From Gammaproteobacteria bacterium (GTDB taxonomy: Bacteria > Pseudomonadota > Gammaproteobacteria > SZUA-229): DNA of 64,000 bases. Shown in pieces: positions 45,763-55,303 of the stretch. A program made the position numbers and the translations under genes. Location of the stretch: the NCBI GenBank assembly GCA_029882355.1, contig JAOUKV010000016.1, positions 1 through 64,000 of the forward strand, read 5' to 3'. The notes under the pieces were generated by a model. The model did no database searches, was not told the DNA's origin, and saw only the letters and a program-made list of their open reading frames with translations. Numbering within the stretch: the first letter of the stretch is position 1; every line of letters starts with the position of its first letter.

Positions 45763-46280
45763 TGTGTGGCTACTACGTGAACAACACTGGAATATTCAAA
45801 ATAGACAACGCGGTCGTTGTAAGTCCAGGTGGTAATGGGTGGTTTGCCGATGGCATCAGAAACTTCACGTGGTTGACCTAGTTCGTTTTTAACCTTTTCC
45901 ATAGTCATACCGCGGCGTGGAAAATCAAGAATATTAACAGGCATTGTGTCACCTGATGGCATTTCCATGACATCACCGGTGATTTTAGTTTCAGTATTAT
46001 GGTCGTAAACGTGGATAACAGGTTCGACTTCTTCAGTTTGTTGTTCTTGTATAGTGTTATCTGGGGTTGAAACTTCTTCCATTTGCGGAGCATTTTCTTG
46101 GGCAGGTGTTTCTTCAAATACTGGGACTTCTTCAAGATCGGTTGATATATCAATAATTTCAGGCTCAAAAGTTTCTGAGCGGTCATCCATGGCCGGACGA
46201 TCTGCCAGTACTTGAGTTGAAGAGAGCAGCAGGCAGCAAATTGCCAAGATAATGTGATTGTGGTTAATGCTTTTGTTCAT
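45759..46280 (-). CDS. exported BamE/SmpA-like small protein
   Basis: 173 residues with a Sec signal (cut near VLA|DRP), an acidic Pro/Glu-rich linker (about 30-110), and a C-terminal domain PRRGMTMEKVKNELGQPREV...PITTWTYNDRVVYFEYSSVVHVV. That block resembles BamE/SmpA-type folds found in outer-membrane assembly and other envelope proteins. There is no lipobox, so it is soluble in the periplasm. Its stop overlaps the PLP-enzyme gene, suggesting translational coupling though the roles look unrelated. Confidence 0.7.
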   Translation of the reverse strand: MNKSINHNHIILAICCLLLSSTQVLADRPAMDDRSETFEPEIIDISTDLEEVPVFEETPAQENAPQMEEVSTPDNTIQEQQTEEVEPVIHVYDHNTETKITGDVMEMPSGDTMPVNILDFPRRGMTMEKVKNELGQPREVSDAIGKPPITTWTYNDRVVYFEYSSVVHVVATH

Positions 46281-46388
46281 GTTATCCCCATGATTTCCTT
46301 ACGATAGATTATTACAGGGAGTGTAGCACTTGCCGAAAAAAATACATCACTCTGGTGAAATCAGAGCGATGTATTGGCTGTTAAACAA

Positions 46389-47606
46389 TTATGATTGATA
46401 ACGCTGGAAAACCAGACAGGCATTAGTGCCACCAAAACCAAAATTGTTCGACATCACGGTATTCAGTGTTACATCATCCTTTCTTTTAGTCACAATTGGC
46501 ATACCCTTGGCTTGCTCATCGATGTTTTCGATATTTGCAGATGCCTGAATGAAATTGTTTTCCATCATCAAAAGACTATAAATAGATTCCTGAGCACCGG
46601 AAGCCCCCAAGGAATGACCGGCAAGTGATTTACTCGAACTAATGGGTGGGATATTTTCGCCGAAGGCTTCACGAATAGCCCACAGCTCCTTGGTATCACC
46701 AACTGGTGTGCTGGTGCCATGAGTGTTGATGTAGTCTAGCGGCTGATCGATACCTTCTAATGCCATTTGCATGCAGCGAACCGCACCTTCACCTGAAGGT
46801 GCAACCATATCAACACCATCAGAGGTCGCACCATAACCTACTACTTCAGCAAGAATATTGGCGCCACGATTAAGTGCATGTTCAAGTTCTTCAACGACCA
46901 AAGTTGCACCACCACCCGCGATGACAAACCCGTCACGATCTGCATCGTAAGTACGGGAGGCTTTTTCAGGTGTTTCATTATATTTTGATGATAAAGCGCC
47001 CATGGCATCAAATAACATGCTTAGCGCCCAGTGTTCTTCTTCACCACCACCGGCAAAAATAATGTCCTGTTTACCCATTTGAATGAGTTCGTAGGCGTTA
47101 CCAATGCAGTGAGTACTGGTTGCGCATGCTGAGCTGATCGAATAATTCACACCTTTAATATGAAATGGTGTGGCCAGGCAGGCTGATACTGTACTTGCCA
47201 TGGTACGAGGTACCATATAAGGCCCAACACGGCGTATTCCTTTGCTGCGTAGAATATCAGCAGCTTCAACCTGATTTGCTGAGGAAGCACCACCAGAGCC
47301 CATGATAATACCGGTACGAATGTTTGAAACTTGTGATTCATTCAGACCAGCATGCTCAATTGCTTGCTGCATGGAAATATAGGCGAAGGCCGCGGCATCA
47401 CCCATGAAACGTTTTACTTTACGATCGATAAAATCGTCAACATTGATATCAACACTACCAGCAACATTGCTGCGCATACCGACTTCTTTATAGGTTTCCT
47501 GAAATTTAATGCCGGAGCGACCTTGCTGTAAAGATTCGAGAACAGTTTGACGGTCATTTCCTAAGCAGGAAACGATACCATAACCGGTAATAACAACGCG
47601 TTTCAT
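46389..47606 (-). CDS. fabB: beta-ketoacyl-ACP synthase I
   Basis: 405 residues (E. coli 406). The catalytic triad is intact: Cys161 in [10 protein letters not shown], His296 in NTHGTSTP, and His331 in [15 protein letters not shown] lies before the ATG. It elongates acyl-ACP with malonyl-ACP and, with FabA, is required for unsaturated fatty acids. fabA starts the operon nine bases upstream, the usual fabA-fabB order. Confidence 0.95.
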   Translation of the reverse strand: MKRVVITGYGIVSCLGNDRQTVLESLQQGRSGIKFQETYKEVGMRSNVAGSVDINVDDFIDRKVKRFMGDAAAFAYISMQQAIEHAGLNESQVSNIRTGIIMGSGGASSANQVEAADILRSKGIRRVGPYMVPRTMASTVSACLATPFHIKGVNYSISSACATSTHCIGNAYELIQMGKQDIIFAGGGEEEHWALSMLFDAMGALSSKYNETPEKASRTYDADRDGFVIAGGGATLVVEELEHALNRGANILAEVVGYGATSDGVDMVAPSGEGAVRCMQMALEGIDQPLDYINTHGTSTPVGDTKELWAIREAFGENIPPISSSKSLAGHSLGASGAQESIYSLLMMENNFIQASANIENIDEQAKGMPIVTKRKDDVTLNTVMSNNFGFGGTNACLVFQRYQS

Positions 47607-47615
47607 GGTTAACTC

Positions 47616-48152
47616 CTAAAAGTTTTCAGTTGATGTGAACAGACCAACTCGTAGATTTTTTGCAGTATAAATAACACGGCCATCAGCAGACAGTGATCCA
47701 TCGGCAATGCCTAGAATCAGGTCGCGTGCGATAACACGTTTAATATCAATTTGATAAGTGACATCTTTAGCTGTAGGTAGAATTTGACCGGTAAATTTTA
47801 CTTCTCCAACACCGAGAGCACGACCTCGACCGGGATGACCGCTCCAGCCCAGATAAAATCCCACCAGCTGCCACATAGCATCTAAACCCAAGCAACCGGG
47901 CATTACCGGGTCACCTTTAAAATGGCAATCAAAAAACCAGAGGTCAGGATTAATATCCAGCTCGGCCTTAATTTCACCTTTACCATAACTGCCGCCGGTA
48001 TCGGAGATATGGTTAATGCGATTACACATCAACATATTAGGAGCTGGTAATTGTGCATTGCCTGGTCCAAACAGCTCGCCTTCACCACATTTTAGTAGTT
48101 CTTCGTAGGTGTATGAATTTTGTTGAATAAAACTTTTTTCGTCTGCGAGCAT
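47616..48152 (-). CDS. fabA: 3-hydroxydecanoyl-ACP dehydratase/isomerase
   Basis: 178 residues from the ATG at 48152; a TTG at 48167 would add five residues. Active-site His77 (in [14 protein letters not shown]) and Asp91 (in GLDAMWQ) match His70 and Asp84 of E. coli FabA, and the sequence is close to E. coli throughout. It dehydrates and isomerises the C10 intermediate, the branch point to unsaturated fatty acids. First gene of the fabA-fabB operon. Confidence 0.96.
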   Translation of the reverse strand: MLADEKSFIQQNSYTYEELLKCGEGELFGPGNAQLPAPNMLMCNRINHISDTGGSYGKGEIKAELDINPDLWFFDCHFKGDPVMPGCLGLDAMWQLVGFYLGWSGHPGRGRALGVGEVKFTGQILPTAKDVTYQIDIKRVIARDLILGIADGSLSADGRVIYTAKNLRVGLFTSTENF

Positions 48153-48251
48153 AAGGGATATCCGCAATAGCGGCCATTTGTAATTAAATATCCGGTTATT
48201 TTATAGGAAAAAGAGGCATGATGGTATTGGGAGTGACTTTTAGAGTGGGTT

Positions 48252-48590
48252 ATGCAGGAATTATTATTAATAGTGATGTTAGCTGCTGTTGTTTTTTATT
48301 GGTGGGACACGGCATATACCAAAGAGTTTGCACTGTATAGGTGCCGATATTTGTGCAGGAATGCAGGGTTGCAGTTACTGGATGATACCGTCATGCGACA
48401 AAGAATCTGGTTGGCTCGTAGTGCAACGGGTACGCTGCAATTGTGCCGAATATATAGCTTTGATTACAGCGATGATGATGACACGAGGTGGCAGGGGTAT
48501 ATTGTTACCTTAGGCCATCATGTCGCGGAAACGAGTCTGGATCCGCGGCATGTAGTAGGCCGAACGATAGATATGCCTATCGATAAATAG
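48252..48590 (+). CDS. DUF3301 membrane-anchored protein
   Basis: 112 residues: one N-terminal helix (LLLIVMLAAVVFYWWDTA), then a basic/aromatic cytoplasmic part with ALYRCRYLCRNAGLQLLDDTVMRQRIWLAR and RIYSFDYSDDDDTRWQGYIVTLG. This is the pattern of DUF3301, a gammaproteobacterial family without a known function. It is divergent from fabA and converges with the DUF4426 gene, with two bases between the stops. Confidence 0.8.
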   Translation: MQELLLIVMLAAVVFYWWDTAYTKEFALYRCRYLCRNAGLQLLDDTVMRQRIWLARSATGTLQLCRIYSFDYSDDDDTRWQGYIVTLGHHVAETSLDPRHVVGRTIDMPIDK

Positions 48591-48592
48591 GC

Positions 48593-49054
48593 TTAATGTG
48601 TAGAGAATTTTTTATCGAACTTGAGGCGTGCAGGTTCAGTTTGGCCTTCAGGTGTGACTTTGATATCGAATTTCAAAAACTCACCTTCAGTGAATTGCGA
48701 TTCAGATAAATAATAAATGGCTGTGCCTTCCTTTATTTCACGGAACTCCATGTTCTTCATTTGTCCAGTGAGATTGTTCAAGTGCCCGGTGACCTTAGCT
48801 GCCGTTGGTGTTCCGGTGGTGTTTAGCACTTTTTTAAGTACCGCGATATTAACAATGACACGGTTATTGCGGCGGGTTAGGTTGTACTGTTTAGCTACTT
48901 CTGGTGATAGTGTGTCACTTCTGAAGGCATTGAAGTGAATAACGTAATCGCCAAACTCCTTGGAGTGTTCTGCATCAGCGTAGGCATTCAGGCCAAAGCT
49001 GAGTAAGGTAAAGATGGTCAGGGTCTTGATGATGTGGTGCAGATTTTTGTACAT
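48593..49054 (-). CDS. DUF4426 secreted protein
   Basis: 153 residues from Met at 49054, with TGGAGA upstream; the frame open to 49099 adds a hydrophilic leader that would spoil the signal peptide. The signal ends near NAYA|DAE. The mature domain (EFGDYVIHFNAFRSDTLSPEVAKQY...RRNNRVIVNIAVL) matches DUF4426, usually a periplasmic immunoglobulin-like protein of unknown function. Confidence 0.82.
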   Translation of the reverse strand: MYKNLHHIIKTLTIFTLLSFGLNAYADAEHSKEFGDYVIHFNAFRSDTLSPEVAKQYNLTRRNNRVIVNIAVLKKVLNTTGTPTAAKVTGHLNNLTGQMKNMEFREIKEGTAIYYLSESQFTEGEFLKFDIKVTPEGQTEPARLKFDKKFSTH

Positions 49055-49174
49055 ATTATGAATCTCCAGAGAATGATTATTATTACCGTTCTCCTCCATT
49101 GTAGTCGAAACCGGATGTTAATCAATGCCTGGCTTGATCAGATTAAGTTCCCTTTAAAATATAGTACTAATTAC

Positions 49175-50272
49175 TTAAATTTCAATTTCGGATAACAATT
49201 GTCGACCTATGCAGTCGAATCGCCAGCCATTGAGTAATTTTCCCTGACCAGCACCCTGCATGAGTTTTTCCAGGTCTTTTTTTGAACTCAGCACGCTTTG
49301 ATGAATATTGAGAGCGTCAGCTTTTATTTGCACTAAACCCTGTAGATGCTTGAGCTGAGACTTTTCTTCATTAGACGGCCGCTCGCGATTGATTATCGGC
49401 CATTCAGATTCAGGTGTTTGTAGGCCGGTCTCGATGGCCTCTGCTAAAGCTTGCAGTTCATCCTGATTAAATTTTAAAATTTGCCTGTCGACAGTACTTA
49501 GTTGATTGATATCGACTTGTGTCGCCGAAAGTTTAAGCAATAAATCATCTGACATAATTTTACGTCGAGTAAGATCCTGATCAATAGCCAATTGTTCGCG
49601 CCATTGTGCGATGGAGCGACATACCGCCAGTTGCCCATCGCTCAACTGGAAATACCCCTTAACACGTAACCAGCAATTTTCCATATCAGGCAGGAAGCGC
49701 TGATCGTTACCGCAGAGTTGCTCACAATCTTCCTGTAACCATTCATGACGATCTAACTGCATCAATTCCTGATTGAACTTTTCATACAGTGGTAACAGGT
49801 ATAGTACATCTTCTCCCGCGTATTCAATTTGCTTGGCGCTCAGGGGACGTTTCAACCAGTTAGTGCGGGTTTGTGATTTATCCAGCTCAACGTCATATTG
49901 TTCGAACACCAGTTTGGCGTAACCAATTTGATCCTGATGACCGAGCATCGCCGCCGCAATTTGAGTATCAAAAATCGGCGCGGGAAGATCACCAAAATAG
50001 AGATAGAGTACTTCCATATCTTGCGAGCAAGAATGAAATACTTTTGTAATATCAGGATTAAAAAATAAACGTCGTAACTGTTCACGTGCATCGAAAGCAA
50101 GAGGATCAACGCAAATGATATCGTCAGGGCTACCAATTTGAATTAATCCGAGGTGCGGATAGTAAGTTGTTTCACGAAAGAATTCGGTATCAATAGCGAG
50201 CATAGGCTCGTTGATCAATTTATCGCAGAATTGAGTGAGGCTTTGATTGTCCTCGATGAGTATGGGGTTCAT
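49175..50272 (-). CDS. rnd: ribonuclease D
   Basis: 365 residues, normal length. The DEDD-y exonuclease site is complete: Asp28 and Glu30 (DTE), Asp85 (HSCSQDMEVL), Tyr151 and Asp155 (YAGED). An HRDC domain follows (about 210-290, CRSIAQWREQLAIDQDLTRRKIMSDDLLLKL). Known role: 3'-to-5' trimming of tRNA and other stable RNA. The ribosome site is weak. It is divergent from nothing; the small membrane gene lies upstream on the same strand. Confidence 0.94.
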   Translation of the reverse strand: MNPILIEDNQSLTQFCDKLINEPMLAIDTEFFRETTYYPHLGLIQIGSPDDIICVDPLAFDAREQLRRLFFNPDITKVFHSCSQDMEVLYLYFGDLPAPIFDTQIAAAMLGHQDQIGYAKLVFEQYDVELDKSQTRTNWLKRPLSAKQIEYAGEDVLYLLPLYEKFNQELMQLDRHEWLQEDCEQLCGNDQRFLPDMENCWLRVKGYFQLSDGQLAVCRSIAQWREQLAIDQDLTRRKIMSDDLLLKLSATQVDINQLSTVDRQILKFNQDELQALAEAIETGLQTPESEWPIINRERPSNEEKSQLKHLQGLVQIKADALNIHQSVLSSKKDLEKLMQGAGQGKLLNGWRFDCIGRQLLSEIEI

Positions 50273-50319
50273 GGAGGCGATTATATATTTTATCTATGTC
50301 TCAGTGGCGAAAAGCTTTT

Positions 50320-50601
50320 TTATGCTTTTGATTTAGATTTATTCCACCCTGAATTATTATCCACCCACTTCAAACTAATCCAGTACCAGAGAGTCATCGG
50401 TGCCATCATGGCTATCCAGCTCCAGTCATCGATCAGGAATATGGTTTTAATCAATTCGTTGTTTTCAAAAAACAGTGGCAAGGGTATGCAATAGAGTGAA
50501 AATAGGGCACAGGCACCGGTTAGTATCAACGCACCTTTTCTTGTTTCGATGCTCGAAAAGGCAAGAAAAACCCAAATGGGCATTTTATCTGTTTTAACCA
50601 T
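50320..50601 (-). CDS. small two-helix membrane protein
   Basis: 93 residues: KMPIWVFLAFSSIETRKGALILTGACALFSLYCIPLPLFF has one helix, and DDWSWIAMMAPMTLWYWISLKWVD a second. Similar proteins occur beside rnd in other Gammaproteobacteria by my recollection, with no known function. It lies 47 bases before the rnd start on the same strand, so the two could be co-transcribed. Confidence 0.65.
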   Translation of the reverse strand: MVKTDKMPIWVFLAFSSIETRKGALILTGACALFSLYCIPLPLFFENNELIKTIFLIDDWSWIAMMAPMTLWYWISLKWVDNNSGWNKSKSKA

Positions 50602-50634
50602 TATTCTATTATCTCATTTTATATTTGGAGGAAC

Positions 50635-50817
50635 TTATTTCTTGCAGCTGGATAGGCCAAAGGGGACGTAGGCGGGGCACCAGCCAATGGCTGCAGTAAA
50701 AAGTGGAACGATGCCGATAATGCCCCATAAAGACTGGAAATAAACGCCTGCTGCAATAATGCATGAACCTGCAACTGCTCTCGCAATTCTATCTACCTGA
50801 CCCATGTTCTTTTTCAT
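50635..50817 (-). CDS. DUF2892 small membrane protein
   Basis: 60 residues from the ATG at 50817, with GAGGTG upstream. The N-terminal MKKNMGQVDRIARAVAGSCIIAAGVY and the later WGIIGIVPLFTAAIGWCPAYVPFGLSSC are the DUF2892 (YgaP-like inner-membrane) pattern, including the GWCPAYxPFG motif and a terminal Cys. These proteins often accompany rhodanese or sulfur-handling genes; none is adjacent here. Confidence 0.82.
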   Translation of the reverse strand: MKKNMGQVDRIARAVAGSCIIAAGVYFQSLWGIIGIVPLFTAAIGWCPAYVPFGLSSCKK

Positions 50818-50886
50818 TTGAAGCACCTCTTTTTATTTATGGATTTTTATCTCTATGCACCAGCACTGGAAATAATTTTATACAAT

Positions 50887-51285
50887 TTAGTACTTAATGT
50901 CAGACTTTACAGCCAATAGTTCAATTTGATAGCCATCGGGGTCTTCCACAAAAGCAATAATGGTATTGCCTGCATTCATAGGGCCAGCATCACGAAGTAT
51001 TTTGCCACCTTGCTGACGAATCTGCTCAGTGGCCTGGTAAACATCATCGACTTCAATGGCGAGATGGCCAAAGGCGTTGCCAATGTCGTAGCTGGATGTA
51101 TCCCAGTTGTGGGTTAGTTCCAGCACGGTATTTTCTTTTTCATCACCGTAGCCAAGGAATGCCAGGGTGAATTTACCGTCGGGGTAATCTTTCTGGCGTA
51201 GCAGTGTCATGCCCATAATTTCAGTGTAGAACTTGATCGAGCGGTCGAGGCTGCCGACGCGCAACATGGTGTGGAGTAATCGCAT
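50887..51285 (-). CDS. gloA: glyoxalase I (lactoylglutathione lyase)
   Basis: 132 residues from Met at 51285; the frame open to 51351 adds an unlikely leader. All four metal ligands sit at the E. coli positions: His5, Glu56, His74 and Glu122. The sequence (MRLLHTMLRVGSLDRSIKFYTE) is the nickel-type bacterial form by the absence of long insertions. It converts the hemithioacetal of methylglyoxal and glutathione to lactoylglutathione. gshA in this window supplies the cofactor. Confidence 0.95.
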   Translation of the reverse strand: MRLLHTMLRVGSLDRSIKFYTEIMGMTLLRQKDYPDGKFTLAFLGYGDEKENTVLELTHNWDTSSYDIGNAFGHLAIEVDDVYQATEQIRQQGGKILRDAGPMNAGNTIIAFVEDPDGYQIELLAVKSDIKY

Positions 51286-51388
51286 TGTATTCTTCGTGTA
51301 ATTATTAAACGGGGTTATGATACATTGTCTGTGCAGGGCTAATCCATGCATTTTACCCCCACAAAAACAAAACTAGTGAAACGAGACC

Positions 51389-52135
51389 ATGGATTTTTCA
51401 TTTAACGCAAAAGATTTTAGAGATCAGCTGGAGCAAGCGGTTGCAGACGGTATACAGGCATCCCCATTGGCGCAGGGGGTGGAAAGCTCCCCGGAGAATC
51501 TATTGGCTGCCATGAAGCAGGCAATAGATGTGATGCAGCGTGCAGGGGCAGATATTTCATCTGAATCACCCGAAAATGACATTGAAGAAAAAGACATAAG
51601 CCAGATCGGTGATTATGTATTAACACTAATTGAAGGTTTGATTGGTCATGTTCAGGCTGCTTCGGATATGCAGGCCGCCACCCAGGCTAAGGCCCTGGTG
51701 CGTTTAACTTTGCCAGTGGCGATGTGGGTAGCGCACTGTGGTGGCAGGCTGGATAAGCTGGATCTGGTTGTCAACGCGATAGCTGATTATGCTAATGAAT
51801 ACAGAGACCCGGAGCAGCTAGTTGAGTTAACCCGGGTGATTGCGACGATTATTCAGGTAGCATCGGCAGTGGTGAAGCATGATCTGGAGCAAACCAATGC
51901 TATGCGACCGTGGCGTGTTCTGCACTTGAATTACGGTATTGTTGCGACTCGAAGCCACGATCCAAAATTGATTGAAGCCGCTTATGATACTTTAGTGAAA
52001 GACTTCCCGCAGGATGCACGAGAGTTTTTTAAGCAGGGCATGCAGCAGATGGATATTATCGGTTACCCACAGGCTGTACGTGATGTGGTGGAAAAATACA
52101 ATCAAATGTGGGGATCTGAGAGTCCTCTACATTGA
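51389..52135 (+). CDS. cytoplasmic helical protein, unknown
   Basis: 248 residues, no signal or membrane segment, mostly alpha-helical by composition. The N-terminal 60 residues are acidic and Ala/Ser-rich; the rest has AKALVRLTLPVAMWVAHCGGRLDKLDLVVNAIADYANEYRDPEQL and LHLNYGIVATRSHDPKLIEAAYDTLV, like TPR-like helical pairs. No family recognised. It converges with the TerB-like gene. It looks like a real conserved gene by its even codon use and clear boundaries. Confidence 0.65.
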   Translation: MDFSFNAKDFRDQLEQAVADGIQASPLAQGVESSPENLLAAMKQAIDVMQRAGADISSESPENDIEEKDISQIGDYVLTLIEGLIGHVQAASDMQAATQAKALVRLTLPVAMWVAHCGGRLDKLDLVVNAIADYANEYRDPEQLVELTRVIATIIQVASAVVKHDLEQTNAMRPWRVLHLNYGIVATRSHDPKLIEAAYDTLVKDFPQDAREFFKQGMQQMDIIGYPQAVRDVVEKYNQMWGSESPLH

Positions 52136-52145
52136 TAATTGTATT

Positions 52146-52604
52146 TCAGGTTTTATTTTCCGCACGATGTTTGCTTTGCATGAAATGTCGATGAGGCACG
52201 TGCAGTAGTTCAGCCAATTTTCTGACCAGATGTTCTTCAAATTTATCGAGTACATTGTCGGCGTAAGCAATATGCCAGAGTTGCTCAACCAGAAATATTT
52301 TCTGCTCCTGTGAGTAATGCTGATTAATCATGGATGTGAACTGGTAATAATCTGCGGTTGTGTTTTTCTTTTCATGAGCAATGGTTAATAGTTCTTCAGT
52401 TTCAGCATCAGTGATATTAAATTGTTGCTGCAAGGCCTGACGAATTTTTTGTTCTTCATTATCGTGTATATCACCATCAACGTGCACCATTTCAAACATC
52501 AAAACAGCGCAGCCCAGTTTGAGTTTATGGTCGATATCATTTTGTGATGAGCTAGAGCTGATGTTTAATCGAGATTCAAAGAATTGTTTAACACGTAACA
52601 TCAT
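52146..52604 (-). CDS. TerB-like (DjlA N-terminal type) protein
   Basis: 152 residues. The pattern KLGCAVLMFEMVHVDGDIHDNEEQKI and LVEQLWHIAYADNVLDKFEEHLVRKLAELLHV is the TerB/DjlA helical-bundle domain with its two acidic metal-like sites. No tellurite-resistance operon is present, so a tellurium role is not implied. Its ATG overlaps the glutaredoxin stop as ATGA, marking translational coupling. Confidence 0.85.
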   Translation of the reverse strand: MMLRVKQFFESRLNISSSSSQNDIDHKLKLGCAVLMFEMVHVDGDIHDNEEQKIRQALQQQFNITDAETEELLTIAHEKKNTTADYYQFTSMINQHYSQEQKIFLVEQLWHIAYADNVLDKFEEHLVRKLAELLHVPHRHFMQSKHRAENKT

Positions 52605-53026
52605 AATTTATTAGGTTCGCTTTTAATTTCTGAAAGTGCCTTTTCAATACGGCGTTGATCAAAGCCACTGAAAGTATAGTCACCAATGAATAAGACAGGG
52701 ATTCCAAGAGGCATCAATGGATTAGTGTTTATGTCTGCGTACATTTGTTCACCCTCCCCATTGTCTTCAATATTGTATTCACAGTAACTAATTTCATTAT
52801 TGAGGAAATACTTTCGTGCTTTGTAGCAATAGGGGCACCAGATCGCGCCGAGCATAACCACATCTGGTTTAGTTGACAGAGTTTCCGTATTGCAATAAAT
52901 CGTTTCAATAGAAGGTTTGTAGCTGATGGCGAATATAACAGTGGCAAATAAACCGAATATAAACAGGCTATTGAAACGACGCTTTGCCGGTTTTTTATCA
53001 GGTATCTCGGAGTTATTTTCAACCAT
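52601..53026 (-). CDS. membrane-anchored glutaredoxin-like protein
   Basis: 141 residues. One membrane helix (LFIFGLFATVIFAIS, about 21-35) precedes a thioredoxin fold with CPYC (Cys64, Cys67) in LGAIWCPYCYKARKYF, and a cis-Pro in LGIPVLFIGDYTFSGFDQRRI. The domain probably faces the periplasm, since the N-terminus is basic. That is unusual for a glutaredoxin. It lies between the 2OG oxygenase-like gene and TerB-like gene, in one minus-strand run of four. Confidence 0.82.
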   Translation of the reverse strand: MVENNSEIPDKKPAKRRFNSLFIFGLFATVIFAISYKPSIETIYCNTETLSTKPDVVMLGAIWCPYCYKARKYFLNNEISYCEYNIEDNGEGEQMYADINTNPLMPLGIPVLFIGDYTFSGFDQRRIEKALSEIKSEPNKL

Positions 53027-53058
53027 ATTTAATGATAACAGGAAAGCGCTGAGTTGCC

Positions 53059-53616
53059 TTAATATTCCAGAGAGTCTCTTCGACCAAAATTGATACCGAT
53101 GGAGAATCGATGTTGATCACTTAAGTTTTCGGTGACTTCATGAACCATGCTGGGTTTGAAAAAAAGAAAACTTCCTTCCGTTGGGGTGATTCTTATGGTC
53201 TCGCCTTCATTTGGAATATTGCTGGTCTTGATAATAAAGTCACCAGAGTTTTCGGGTACGGAAATATAATAGGCGGCCGATAGCAGTTCATCGTCATCAT
53301 CATGACGATGTGAGGTGGTTACTGCACCTGGCGGCATGTGATTGAACCAGTAGCCCATTTCGATATCTTTGGTGCCCAGAATGAGATTGGCAAATTTTGT
53401 TGCTTCCTGCTTGAACTGAGCTAATTCAGGAATATGTTGTTCGTTTAAATAAGTGTTTTCGTGGCGATCATTAAATAAATGGGTGCGCTCTACATCATCG
53501 CGCTCGTAGTGCTCGAAGAAACCTTTCGAAAATATGGGGTTGAGTTTTTTAAGTAGTTCAGAATGGACGATATAAATATCATCCTGATCATTAAATTTTA
53601 TTGGTTGCTCATTCAC
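53059..53616 (-). CDS. putative 2-oxoglutarate/Fe(II) oxygenase
   Basis: 185 residues with a GTG start (GGAGG lies 12 bases upstream). The double-stranded beta-helix metal site is visible: HRHDDDDE (a His-x-Asp pair), then AAYYISVPENSGDF, the distal His in PSMVHEVTEN, and Arg in HRFSIGINFG for 2-oxoglutarate. The length is small for the superfamily. The substrate is unknown. It is followed on the same strand by the glutaredoxin-like gene, 32 bases on. Confidence 0.75.
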   Translation of the reverse strand: MNEQPIKFNDQDDIYIVHSELLKKLNPIFSKGFFEHYERDDVERTHLFNDRHENTYLNEQHIPELAQFKQEATKFANLILGTKDIEMGYWFNHMPPGAVTTSHRHDDDDELLSAAYYISVPENSGDFIIKTSNIPNEGETIRITPTEGSFLFFKPSMVHEVTENLSDQHRFSIGINFGRRDSLEY

Positions 53617-53633
53617 AATTAATCATCGCCTCC

Positions 53634-54380
53634 TTAATGGTGGTGCATATGTTCAGATTGATCCATATGATCTGATGGCGCAGTACCATGGTCATTATGT
53701 TGCATGGGGATAAACAGGCTGCCGATGGCCATGGCAATAATCAGTAACCCAGCGATACTTCGGACTTTAGGATTGCGGGCAAAACGCGTCAACCATGAGG
53801 CCATGAATCCAGCCGCCAGTAGTGTTGGTAATGTGCCTAAACCAAAAGCTAGCATTAAGGTTGCGCCTTGCAGGGCAGAGCCTGCGGATAAAGCCCAGAC
53901 CAAAACAAAATACACCATGCCACAAGGGAGCCAGCCCCAGACCAGGCCATAGAGTAATGCTTTAAAGGGATTGGAAACGGGAAGCAGTCGTCGGCCAAAT
54001 GGTTCTAGTTTTTTCCATAAAGGACGGCCTGCTTTTTCAACATAGGCAAGCTGTGGTAGCCAGCCAGCCAGATAAAAACCAACGGTGATCATCATGACTA
54101 CGCCGATGTATTGAAGTATCTGGTGGCCTTGTTTGAAACCGATACTGGTTAATATCTCAGTGCCCAGTGTGCCTGCTAACAAACCCGCGAGGCTGTAACT
54201 GATGATGCGGCCAAAATTATAAGTGCCAACAAAAAAGAGCAGGTGTAATTTGTTGTTACGAATCTTTTCTGGCAGACCGAGGCTAAGTGCGCCAATGATG
54301 CCGCCGCACATGCCGACGCAGTGCAGGGTGGTAAATAGCCCTAAAAGAAAGGCAGAGGTGAGTGTGGCCGAAGTATCCAT
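53634..54380 (-). CDS. TauE/SafE-like (DsbD_2) membrane protein with His-rich tail
   Basis: 248 residues, about six helices. The N-terminal TTLHCVGMCGG and central WGWLPCGMVYFVLVWAL mark the DsbD_2-type 'sulfite exporter TauE/SafE' group found near cytochrome oxidase and metal genes. The cytoplasmic or periplasmic C-terminus, QHNDHGTAPSDHMDQSEHM followed by HHH, is rich in His and Met, fit to bind copper or nickel. Known: relatives take part in copper delivery or redox transfer. This is the first gene of the run TauE/2OG/Grx/TerB. Confidence 0.85.
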   Translation of the reverse strand: MDTSATLTSAFLLGLFTTLHCVGMCGGIIGALSLGLPEKIRNNKLHLLFFVGTYNFGRIISYSLAGLLAGTLGTEILTSIGFKQGHQILQYIGVVMMITVGFYLAGWLPQLAYVEKAGRPLWKKLEPFGRRLLPVSNPFKALLYGLVWGWLPCGMVYFVLVWALSAGSALQGATLMLAFGLGTLPTLLAAGFMASWLTRFARNPKVRSIAGLLIIAMAIGSLFIPMQHNDHGTAPSDHMDQSEHMHHH

Positions 54381-54469
54381 ATAAATGTAAAGTTTTTAAA
54401 GTGAGAAGGATTCTACGTGATTTCAAAATTCAGATAATTGATACTGATCGTAAAAATCTCGTTTGATTA

Positions 54470-55303
54470 TTACAATGTGTCCAATAATTGTTCAATCAAA
54501 TTTCGATGCTCACCGTGCATATGGAAGGCGGCATAAGCTTTCAAAGGAATTCCGGGTGCTTCTTCGACTTTGAAGAGTTTGCCCTGTTCCAGTTTGTTGT
54601 TGACTAAAGAAGTCGGTAAATAGGCGGCACCTCCGCAATCATCAATCAGGCCGAGTGCAATGCTGGCTACGTTGGCGCGTACCGCCGCAATTGGGCGTTG
54701 CGGGAAATAGTCTTCGTGCAGGCTGGTGAACTGAGTGCCCCAGTCAACGCGGATATAACCCTCCGAGAGGGCGTCATCAACACTGATATTTTGTTCTTCG
54801 CTGACCATAATGAGTGAAACATCGCCCACTTCCTGAACTATCATATCTCGTAGTTGGGGTGGTTCATAAAGAAAACCGAGGTCAATCGAGCCTTGCTCCA
54901 GTTTTTGCACGATGTTTTCGTAGGCGCTGGCTTCGGCGCGCAGACCAATTAACGGGGCATTGCAATGGATATTGTTGAGCCAGTCCTGTAGTAAAATTTC
55001 CCACAGGCTGGTGACACCGGCCACGGTTAGGCGTTTATCAACCTGATCGCTGAGGGCGATTTCCTCGTGGGCGCGTTCCCAGGCACCGAGGATGAAGCGG
55101 GCATGGCGCTCAAAGCGCTCGCCAGCCGGGGTCAGGTTGACTTTTTGGCGGTCTCGACGGAATAGAGGAAGACCAAGAGTCTGTTCCAGCTGGCGGATGC
55201 GGGCACTGATCGCTGAAGGTGAAATGCACAGGTTTTCGGCTGCTTTGCGAAAATTGCGCATGCGTTCCACTTCGAGAAAGGTCTTGAGTTGATCTATATC
55301 CAT
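54470..55303 (-). CDS. LysR family transcriptional regulator
   Basis: 277 residues, slightly short for the family. The HTH is MDIDQLKTFLEVERMRNFRKAAENLCISPSAISARIRQLE (1-40), resembling HdfR-type members. The effector domain spans about 90-277. It is divergent from the SLC13/RCK permease gene with 139 bases between starts, the usual layout for a LysR protein controlling its neighbour. Its ligand is unknown. Confidence 0.9.
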   Translation of the reverse strand: MDIDQLKTFLEVERMRNFRKAAENLCISPSAISARIRQLEQTLGLPLFRRDRQKVNLTPAGERFERHARFILGAWERAHEEIALSDQVDKRLTVAGVTSLWEILLQDWLNNIHCNAPLIGLRAEASAYENIVQKLEQGSIDLGFLYEPPQLRDMIVQEVGDVSLIMVSEEQNISVDDALSEGYIRVDWGTQFTSLHEDYFPQRPIAAVRANVASIALGLIDDCGGAAYLPTSLVNNKLEQGKLFKVEEAPGIPLKAYAAFHMHGEHRNLIEQLLDTL

